Origin: Thioalkalivibrio sp. ALJ12
GTDB lineage: Bacteria > Pseudomonadota > Gammaproteobacteria > Ectothiorhodospirales > Ectothiorhodospiraceae
Direction: 5' to 3'
Assembly: GCF_000378305.1 (NCBI RefSeq)
Contig: NZ_KB899538.1
Location: 186,001 to 250,000, forward strand
Length of the DNA stretch: 64,000 bases
How positions within the stretch are numbered: the stretch's first letter is position 1; each line of letters begins with the position of its first letter. The position numbers and the translations under genes are program-made. Under the pieces are notes generated by a model, which worked only from the letters and a program-made list of their open reading frames with translations, was not told where the DNA came from and ran no database searches. Shown piece by piece: positions 58,694 through 64,000 of this stretch.

Positions 58694-58925
58694 CCGGAGT
58701 CGGCAGGTTGCGGATCAGGTCCAGCCGGATCTGAACGTCACGCCCCTCGCACTCGCCGTCCAGCCAGTGATATCCGTCCGCCTCGCGGACCTCGCGCGGG
58801 GTCACCTTGCCCCACCAGGCCTGGCTGGAGTCGGGCTCGGCCCAGTTCAGCTGCAGGGTCTCACCTGTGAGAATGGCGATCTCCAGGCGTTCGATCACAT
58901 GCTTGGGAAGGACGGATTCGGTCAT
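58686..58925 (-). CDS. Small protein, possibly Rof-like (Rho-binding antiterminator family)
   Basis: A 79-residue soluble protein. L-E-I-A-I-L-T-G-E-T near residue 14 and Y-H-W-L-D-G followed by D-V-Q-I-R-L-D-L-I-R-N-L resemble the Rof/YaeO fold, but the N-terminal C-D-x-x-D of Rof is missing, so this is a weak match. Its ATG overlaps the queC-like stop by 4 nt, making it a coupled downstream partner of that gene. It overlaps yrfG tail to tail by 8 bp. Confidence 0.55.
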   Translation of the reverse strand: MTESVLPKHVIERLEIAILTGETLQLNWAEPDSSQAWWGKVTPREVREADGYHWLDGECEGRDVQIRLDLIRNLPTPVK

Positions 58926-59575
58926 CGGGGTGGTTCGCGGTAGTCGGTGGGATCCGGCACGCCCGCCGAGGCGAAGGCCGCGCGGCGCGCCTGGCACTGC
59001 GGGCAGCGCCCGCAGTGGAGCGATTGTGCCAGAAGGCAGCTCCAGGTGCGGGACCAGTCGATCCCCAGCGGATCGGTAGTGCGGATGATCTCGGCCTTGG
59101 ACTGCGCGATCAGCGGCGCCTCGATCGCCAGACCTGGTACCAGCTCGTCCGCCAGCGCCGCGAGGCGCCCGATAAAGGACGGGCGCGAGCCCGGGCCATG
59201 CCCCTGGTCCTCGCGATTGAGCGCCAGGAGGATGCGCCCTGCCCCCTGGTGCTCGGCGAGATTGATCGCCAGTGCCAGCACCAGCAGGTTGCGCTGCGGC
59301 AGCGGCACATGCGCGACCCACTCCGAACGTTTGGCAAACGCCTGGCGCAGCGCGCGCAGGTCCATCTCGACGGGGTCGACCCCATAGTCGGCACCCATGG
59401 CACGGATCGCAGCCCGCTCACGCTCGGCATTGCGCTGGCCATAGTCCACCCACAGGGCGCGCAGCGGGCGGCCCTGCGCATGCCGCTGCGCCAGCAGGGC
59501 ACTGCTCTCGATACCCCCGGACAGCAGGAGCAGATCGGGGGGCGATTCACCCGTGTACTTGTCCGTGGCGTGCAT
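58922..59575 (-). CDS. queC: 7-cyano-7-deazaguanine synthase (QueC) family protein
   Basis: A 217-residue PP-loop ATPase. The ATP motif reads S-G-G-I-E-S-S at 19-25, with glutamate where QueC normally has aspartate. V-D-Y-G-Q-R and the C-terminal zinc cysteines in C-L-L-A-Q-S-L-H-C-G-R-C-P-Q-C are intact. QueC makes preQ0 for queuosine or for DNA deazaguanine modification; no queD, queE or dpd genes are near. The ATG at 59575 is preferred to 59599. It is divergent from terB and coupled to the small downstream gene. Confidence 0.83.
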   Translation of the reverse strand: MHATDKYTGESPPDLLLLSGGIESSALLAQRHAQGRPLRALWVDYGQRNAERERAAIRAMGADYGVDPVEMDLRALRQAFAKRSEWVAHVPLPQRNLLVLALAINLAEHQGAGRILLALNREDQGHGPGSRPSFIGRLAALADELVPGLAIEAPLIAQSKAEIIRTTDPLGIDWSRTWSCLLAQSLHCGRCPQCQARRAAFASAGVPDPTDYREPPR

Positions 59576-59619
59576 TCGGGCACCATACGCAAAGCACACG
59601 CCCGCAGAAAGGAACCCTG

Positions 59620-60093
59620 ATGATCGACGAGCTGCGCCGCCACTGGCAGCGCCTGATGCGCACGGATCTGAGCGCCACCGAATCCGGCGACGACGAACAC
59701 CGACTGCAGCGTGCGGCCGCCGCGCTGATCATGGAGGTCTGCCGCGCCGATTTCGAACTGCACGAGGCCGAACTCGACTCCGTGCGCGCCAGCCTGATCG
59801 AGTTGTTCGAACTGGATGCGGACACCGCCGACGGCCTGCTCGAAATCGCCCGGGAAAAGAGCGACGAACTCGTATCCATCCACCCGTTGGTGCGCGAGGT
59901 CAACGCGGCCTTCGATGCCGACCAGAAGGCCGACATCATGCGCGCACTGTGGCGCGCCGCCTGGGCCAACCAGGACCTGCACAAGCGCCAGGAAGCCGTG
60001 ATCCGGCACCTGGCCGATCTGTTGTATGTCCCGCACTCGACATTCATCCGCACCAAGCACGAGGTCCTGGGCGATGCCGCCGATCCGAACTGA
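59620..60093 (+). CDS. TerB-family tellurite resistance-like protein
   Basis: A 157-residue helical protein of the TerB/DUF533-like family. D-E-H-R-L-Q-R-A-A-A-A-L-I-M-E-V and acidic helices with F-D-A-D-Q-K-A-D-I fit the TerB metal-binding bundle. It has no signal peptide, so it is cytoplasmic. AAAGGAA precedes the ATG. It lies 15 bp upstream of the TauE/DsbD-like gene. No other ter genes are present, so tellurite resistance itself is not implied. Confidence 0.85.
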   Translation: MIDELRRHWQRLMRTDLSATESGDDEHRLQRAAAALIMEVCRADFELHEAELDSVRASLIELFELDADTADGLLEIAREKSDELVSIHPLVREVNAAFDADQKADIMRALWRAAWANQDLHKRQEAVIRHLADLLYVPHSTFIRTKHEVLGDAADPN

Positions 60094-60108
60094 CAGGGAG
60101 TGGCGCTG

Positions 60109-60771
60109 ATGGGCGACCCGGGCACGCTGCTTGCCGCCCTTGCAGTGGGCATCCTCGGGGGCGTTCACTGCCTCGGGATGTGCGGCGGCATCGTGGGCGC
60201 GATCTCGCTCGGACATGGCCGCAGGGGTCCCGGGTTCGACCTGCTCCTGGCCTACAACCTCGGACGCATGGGCAGCTATGTGATCGCCGGGGCCCTTGCG
60301 GGCTGGCTGGGCGCCACCCTGCTGGGCGGGCTGCCGGCCGGGCAGGCGATCCTGCAGGGGATTGCCGCGGTATTCCTGGTCCTGCTGGGGCTGTACATCG
60401 GCGGCTGGTGGCCGGTACTCGCGCGTCTGGAGCAGGCCGGTGGCGTGGTGTGGCGTCGTATCGAGCCCCTGGGTCGGCGGTTTCTGCCAGTGCGCAATGC
60501 CGGCCAGGCCCTGCTGGTGGGCGGGCTTTGGGGCTGGCTGCCCTGCGGGCTGGTCTACAGCGTGCTGGCCTGGTCGCTCAGCGCCGGCGGGGCCACCGAG
60601 GGCGCGCTGCTGATGGCGGCCTTTGCCCTGGGCACGCTGCCGAATCTGCTACTGATGGGGGTCTTCGCGGCGCGTATGGCTGCGTTTGTGCAACAACGCT
60701 GGGTTCGCGCCCTGGCGGGAGCCGCGATCCTGCTCTACGGCGGCTGGATGCTACTGCGGCTGGCAATGTAA
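60109..60771 (+). CDS. Sulfite exporter TauE/SafE-like (DsbD_2) membrane protein
   Basis: A 220-residue polytopic protein, about six helices. Near the N-terminus G-G-V-H-C-L-G-M-C-G-G carries the paired-cysteine motif of the UreH/DsbD_2 family, and L-P-C-G-L-V-Y-S-V is the second conserved cysteine segment. Relatives near cytochrome oxidase genes are linked to copper or thiol handling. The ATG at 60109 has AGGGAG at proper spacing; a GTG at 60100 is too close to it. It follows terB by 15 bp and converges on DUF4426. Confidence 0.85.
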   Translation: MGDPGTLLAALAVGILGGVHCLGMCGGIVGAISLGHGRRGPGFDLLLAYNLGRMGSYVIAGALAGWLGATLLGGLPAGQAILQGIAAVFLVLLGLYIGGWWPVLARLEQAGGVVWRRIEPLGRRFLPVRNAGQALLVGGLWGWLPCGLVYSVLAWSLSAGGATEGALLMAAFALGTLPNLLLMGVFAARMAAFVQQRWVRALAGAAILLYGGWMLLRLAM

Positions 60772-60792
60772 CCCCCGCCTCCCGGCGGGGGT
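60771..60792. terminator. Hairpin between convergent genes
   Basis: ACCCCCGCC (60771-60779) pairs perfectly with GGCGGGGGT (60784-60792) around a 4-nt loop, in the 30-bp gap between the TauE-like and DUF4426 stops. No T-run follows on either strand, so it may act bidirectionally with factors. Confidence 0.55.
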
Positions 60793-60801
60793 ACCAATGG
60801 T

Positions 60802-61254
60802 TCAGTCAGCGAAGAACTCGCGGCTGAAGCTGATGGGCAGGGCCCGCTCGCTGCCTTCCGGCGTCACCTCGAGTGCGAACTCGAGGGTCTCGCCGCGGCG
60901 AACAGTCACCTCGGAAAGCTGATAGATGGCGTCGCCATCCTGGATCTCCCGAAAGCGCAGGTTGCGCATCTGATCGTTCATGTTGGTCGCGGTGCCGCTG
61001 AGATCCGCGGAGACGGCCTTGAGCCCATCGTCAGTCCGTTCCATCACGGTGACGTTGACCATTGCGCGGTTGGAACTGCGGCGCACGTCGTAGGCCTGGG
61101 CGACCTCGGGGGAGAGGAAGGTGGTGTTGATGACGTTGTAGTACACCACGTAGTTATCGAATTCCGCCTCGTTGGCGGACGCGATCGAGCTGCCGAGGAC
61201 AACCGCCGCCAGGGCGACGATGAAGCCGGTGATGACCCGATGCACTCTTACCAT
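60802..61254 (-). CDS. DUF4426 periplasmic protein
   Basis: A 150-residue secreted protein. Residues 1-27 are a signal peptide ending S-I-A-S-A, and the mature part has Y-V-V-Y-Y-N-V-I-N-T-T-F-L and A-Y-D-V-R-R-S-S-N-R-A typical of DUF4426. It ends F-S-R-E-F-F. Function unknown; it sits near yggT, as in Pseudomonas. The ATG at 61254 has AGAGGAG. It is 141 bp downstream of yggT. Confidence 0.9.
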   Translation of the reverse strand: MVRVHRVITGFIVALAAVVLGSSIASANEAEFDNYVVYYNVINTTFLSPEVAQAYDVRRSSNRAMVNVTVMERTDDGLKAVSADLSGTATNMNDQMRNLRFREIQDGDAIYQLSEVTVRRGETLEFALEVTPEGSERALPISFSREFFAD

Positions 61255-61395
61255 GGCTGACTCCTCTGCCGTTGCGGGAATGCAGAGGCGGTGCCGCCGG
61301 CATGGCTGACACCATCCCCTGCCTTCGAGTCTAGCGCCTTTTCGCGCGGATGAAACCGCCAAAAAAGGAGGGTTTCGGGGCGCGGATGGTCTCGA

Positions 61396-61959
61396 TCAAA
61401 AAGAGCGCACCAGAATCAGCAAGATGTACAGACCGACCAGTGCGACCATCGGCGAAAAATCGATCGCCCCGGCCCGCGGCAGCGTGCGGCGCAGCGGACC
61501 GAGGATAGGCCGATTGACGTCGCCGACCAGGCGCAGGATGGGGTTGTGCCCCCCGCCACCGCCTCCGGCCTGGATCCAGCTCATCACGACCTCGACAATC
61601 AGGGCGATGATGAACACCCAGATCACGGTGGTCAGGACCTCGCGGATGGCAACGTAGAAGATCACGCCAAACCCTACGTCCGCGCCGAGGATCGCGGCGC
61701 GCAGCCAGAGTTCAACGCACTTCAGCACGATAATCAGCACGATCGCGGCCAGGTCGACCCGCCCGACCGAGGGGATCACCCGCCGCAGGATGCGCAGCGG
61801 CGGGTCGGTCAGCATGACGATCGTCTGCGAGATCGGGTTGTGGTACTCCGCCCGCACCAGCCCGAAGATCGTGCGCAGGATCAGCAGGATGATGTAGATC
61901 CCGAAGACGACGCTGATCAGGAAGATGGCAATCTCTTGTCCGGGTCCGGCGGCGTTCAT
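61396..61959 (-). CDS. yggT: YggT family membrane protein
   Basis: A 187-residue protein with two copies of the YGGT helix pair; the conserved N-P-I and D-P-P-L-R-I-L-R-R-V-I-P occur in the first half, and N-P-I-L-R-L-V-G-D-V-N-R-P-I-L-G-P-L in the second. Relatives are linked to osmotic shock or division; function is not established. The ATG at 61959 has AAGGAG. A glycine run (G-G-G-G-G-G) separates the halves. In Pseudomonas it follows proC; here it stands apart. Confidence 0.92.
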   Translation of the reverse strand: MNAAGPGQEIAIFLISVVFGIYIILLILRTIFGLVRAEYHNPISQTIVMLTDPPLRILRRVIPSVGRVDLAAIVLIIVLKCVELWLRAAILGADVGFGVIFYVAIREVLTTVIWVFIIALIVEVVMSWIQAGGGGGGHNPILRLVGDVNRPILGPLRRTLPRAGAIDFSPMVALVGLYILLILVRSF

Positions 61960-62061
61960 GCGGGCTCCTTGCGGCAATTCAACGGAAAGTGCGCAGCATT
62001 GTCCGGCATGCCCGGCGGGATGCCAAGAAGACGCTGAACGGACCGAGGGCGCCCAGCCGCC

Positions 62062-62877
62062 TCAGGTCCGGTCCAGGGTGTCGCGCACCTGGGTCGCGAT
62101 CTCCTCGATAGACAGCTCGGTGACATCCAGGTGGGGGATGGCCCAGGTCTCGAGGAACTCCTGGATCGCGGCACATTCCGCGCGGCACTGGGCAAGGCTT
62201 GCGTACTGACTGCCGGGGCGGCGGCCCTCGCGGATCTGTGACAGACGCTGGGGGGTGATGGTCAGCCCGACCATACGCCCGCCGAGACCGCGCAGGCTGC
62301 GCGGCATGTGCGGGGTATCATCCCGGCCCAGGTCTTCCGGCACCAGCGGGTAGTTGGCCGCGAACAGCCCGTAATTCATCGCCAGGTAGAGACTCGTGGG
62401 TGTCTTGCCCGAACGCGAGGCGCCCAGCAACACCACATCGGCGACGGAAAGATCCTGGGTGGCCAGACCGTCGTCGTGCGACAGCGTGTAGTTCAGGGCC
62501 TCGATGCGACGGTCGTAGCGCGTCACATCGCCCATGCCGTGGGCCCGCCCGGATACCGACTGGGCCGTGACCCCGAGCACCTCCTCCAGTCGCCCGACCT
62601 GCTCCCCGAACACGTCGATAACCGGGACGGGGCTGTGGCGCAGTTCCTGGCGCAGGTCGGCATTGGCCAGGGTGGCCACGACGAGCGCCGGCTGCGGCCC
62701 GGCCTCGATCCGAGCGAACACGCTGGACAGCCGACCCGGGGTCTGCACGAAAGGCAACCGATGCCAGGCCGGATCCAGGTCCGGGAACTGGGTGAACAGC
62801 GAACGCGCCAGCGTCTCCGCGGTAATCCCGGTCCCGTCAGACACCAGATACACCTGCGGGCACCGCGGATCGGCCAT
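62062..62877 (-). CDS. ppsR: PEP synthase regulatory protein (kinase/pyrophosphorylase)
   Basis: A 271-residue DUF299 protein. The P-loop L-G-A-S-R-S-G-K-T is at 151-159, V-S-D-G-T-G-I-T-A-E-T near the N-terminus. It switches PEP synthase off and on by ADP-dependent phosphorylation of a threonine and by pyrophosphate-forming dephosphorylation. It lies 3 bp after ppsA, its target, in the same direction. Confidence 0.93.
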   Translation of the reverse strand: MADPRCPQVYLVSDGTGITAETLARSLFTQFPDLDPAWHRLPFVQTPGRLSSVFARIEAGPQPALVVATLANADLRQELRHSPVPVIDVFGEQVGRLEEVLGVTAQSVSGRAHGMGDVTRYDRRIEALNYTLSHDDGLATQDLSVADVVLLGASRSGKTPTSLYLAMNYGLFAANYPLVPEDLGRDDTPHMPRSLRGLGGRMVGLTITPQRLSQIREGRRPGSQYASLAQCRAECAAIQEFLETWAIPHLDVTELSIEEIATQVRDTLDRT

Positions 62878-62880
62878 GTC

Positions 62881-64000
62881 CTATCCCCTTGCCTTTGCCA
62901 GTTGCTCCCAGGTGGAGAGTAGTGCATCCGGGTTCAACGACAAGGAATCAATGCCCTCGTCCATCAGCCACGCGGCCATCTCGGGGTAGTCGGACGGGGC
63001 CTGCCCGCAGATCCCGACGTACTTGTCGGCATCCTTCGCGGCCCGGATCGCCATGGTCAGCAACGCCTTCACCGCATCGTCGCGCTCGTCGAAGGAATCC
63101 GCCACCAGACCGGAGTCACGATCGACCCCGAGCGTGAGCTGGGTCAGGTCGTTGGAGCCGATCGAGAAGCCATCGAAGTGCTCCAGGAAGCGCGCCGCCA
63201 GCAGGGCGTTCGAGGGGATCTCGCACATCATCACGACCTTCAGGCCGTTCTCGCCGCGGCGCAGCCCCTCCTCGCCGAGTACGCGGATCACGTCCTCGGC
63301 CTCGGTCAGCGTGCGCACGAACGGGACCATGATCTGCACGTTCTCGAGCCCCATCTCCTCGCGTACACGACGCAGGGCCTCGCACTCCATCGCAAAGGCC
63401 GGGCGGAAGGTGTCGGAGCGATAGCGCGAGGCGCCGCGGAACCCGAGCATCGGGTTCTCCTCCTCCGGCTCGTAGCCCGAACCCCCGATCAAATGGGCAT
63501 ATTCGTTGGACTTGAAGTCCGACAGGCGCACGATCACCGGCTCCGGTGCGAAGGCCGCAGCCAGCGTGGCAATGCCCTCGGACAGCTTGCGCACGAAGTA
63601 CTCGCGCGGGCCGTCGTCAAACCCGCGCAGGCGCTCGGCGATGCGCTCCTGCACATCGGCATCCAGCCGCCCCGGGTCCTCGGCATAGTCCAGCAACGCC
63701 AGGGGGTGCACGCCGATGGTGCCGTTGATGATGAACTCCAGCCGTGCGAGCCCGATCCCGGCATGCGGCAGCTGGGAGAAGGCGTAGGCACGCCCCGGGT
63801 TGGCCACGTTCAGCATCAGCTTGACGGGCAGCTCCGGCAGCTCGCCGACATCGGCCTTCTTGACCGAATAGTCGAGCCGCCCGGCGTAGACATGACCATC
63901 GTCACCCTCGGCACAGGAGACGGTGGCCTCCATGCCATCGGACAGGGCCTCGGTCGCATCGGCGCAGCCGACCACCGCCGGGATGCCCATCTCGCGGGCA
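62881..64000 (-). CDS. ppsA: Phosphoenolpyruvate synthase, C-terminal part (runs off the window)
   Basis: About 373 codons of the C-terminal PEP-utilising domains; the N-terminal ATP-binding domain lies beyond base 64000. Visible are G-I-P-A-V-V-G-C just after the phosphohistidine domain, [28 protein letters not shown], and the catalytic cysteine in G-I-C-G-Q-A-P-S-D. It makes PEP from pyruvate and ATP in gluconeogenesis. ppsR follows after 3 bp. Confidence 0.95.
   Translation of the reverse strand, partial: AREMGIPAVVGCADATEALSDGMEATVSCAEGDDGHVYAGRLDYSVKKADVGELPELPVKLMLNVANPGRAYAFSQLPHAGIGLARLEFIINGTIGVHPLALLDYAEDPGRLDADVQERIAERLRGFDDGPREYFVRKLSEGIATLAAAFAPEPVIVRLSDFKSNEYAHLIGGSGYEPEEENPMLGFRGASRYRSDTFRPAFAMECEALRRVREEMGLENVQIMVPFVRTLTEAEDVIRVLGEEGLRRGENGLKVVMMCEIPSNALLAARFLEHFDGFSIGSNDLTQLTLGVDRDSGLVADSFDERDDAVKALLTMAIRAAKDADKYVGICGQAPSDYPEMAAWLMDEGIDSLSLNPDALLSTWEQLAKARG

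Overview
The window is 64 kb of GC-rich chromosome from a gammaproteobacterium. Gene order around 31-54 kb (pilGHIJ-chpA-chpC, gshB, tonB, yqgE, ruvX, pyrR-pyrB-pyrC', pilT-pilU, yggS-proC) follows the order I remember for Pseudomonas aeruginosa. The tkt-gap-pgk-pyk-fba block with a CbbA-type class II aldolase, metK-SAH riboswitch-ahcY-metF, and the very GC-biased codon use suggest an autotrophic relative such as the Chromatiales/Ectothiorhodospiraceae (Thioalkalivibrio-like). That placement is inference; no rRNA or other taxonomic marker is in the window. No tRNA, rRNA, CRISPR, prophage or transposase gene was seen.

Layout. 1-5.5 kb (mostly minus): gph (cut by the window edge), rpe, a small cytochrome c, then a tightly overlapping purE-purK-methyltransferase-membrane protein operon and a fructosamine-kinase-family gene; a group III truncated globin is divergent. 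5.97-6.76 kb: a large palindromic intergenic repeat. 6.8-15.3 kb (minus): soluble lytic transglycosylase, RluE-like pseudouridine synthase, DUF1007 protein, 5'-3' exonuclease, malate dehydrogenase, malic enzyme, M48 lipoprotein peptidase, a degenerate nuclease-fold protein and rpmE. 15.7-18.7 kb (plus): rimO, purC, bioD. 18.6-26.5 kb (minus): SYLF protein, then the carbon operon tkt-gap-pgk-pyk-fba. 26.8-31.3 kb (plus): the methyl cycle (metK, SAH riboswitch, ahcY, metF) and rsmE. 31.3-40.7 kb (minus): the Pil-Chp chemosensory cluster that governs twitching motility. 40.9-49.8 kb (plus): gshB, an apbE-NusG_II-Gx transporter module, tonB, yqgE, ruvX, then pyrR-pyrB-pyrC' and a PyrK-like reductase separated by an inverted-repeat element. 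49.9-53.3 kb (minus): three PilT/PilU-family ATPases. 53.4-55 kb: yggS, proC, then the second palindromic repeat. 55.8-64 kb: cysQ-nudE-secreted protein, divergent yrfG, a QueC-like gene with a small partner, terB, a TauE/DsbD-like membrane protein, DUF4426, yggT, ppsR and the 3' part of ppsA.

How the genes work together. The Chp system (PilJ receptor, PilI/ChpC adaptors, ChpA kinase, PilG/PilH regulators) should control the pilus motors encoded 10 kb away. Strikingly, pilT, the retraction motor, carries one in-frame amber codon (codon 88) while the rest of the frame is full length. metK, ahcY and metF make, detoxify and regenerate the SAM cycle, with ahcY behind a clear SAH riboswitch. PyrB needs the non-catalytic PyrC' as a structural partner. 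The most unusual non-coding features are the two ~700-785 bp palindromic repeats with covarying hairpins, and the 34-bp inverted-repeat element that forms the end of pyrC' and the start region of the PyrK-like gene.
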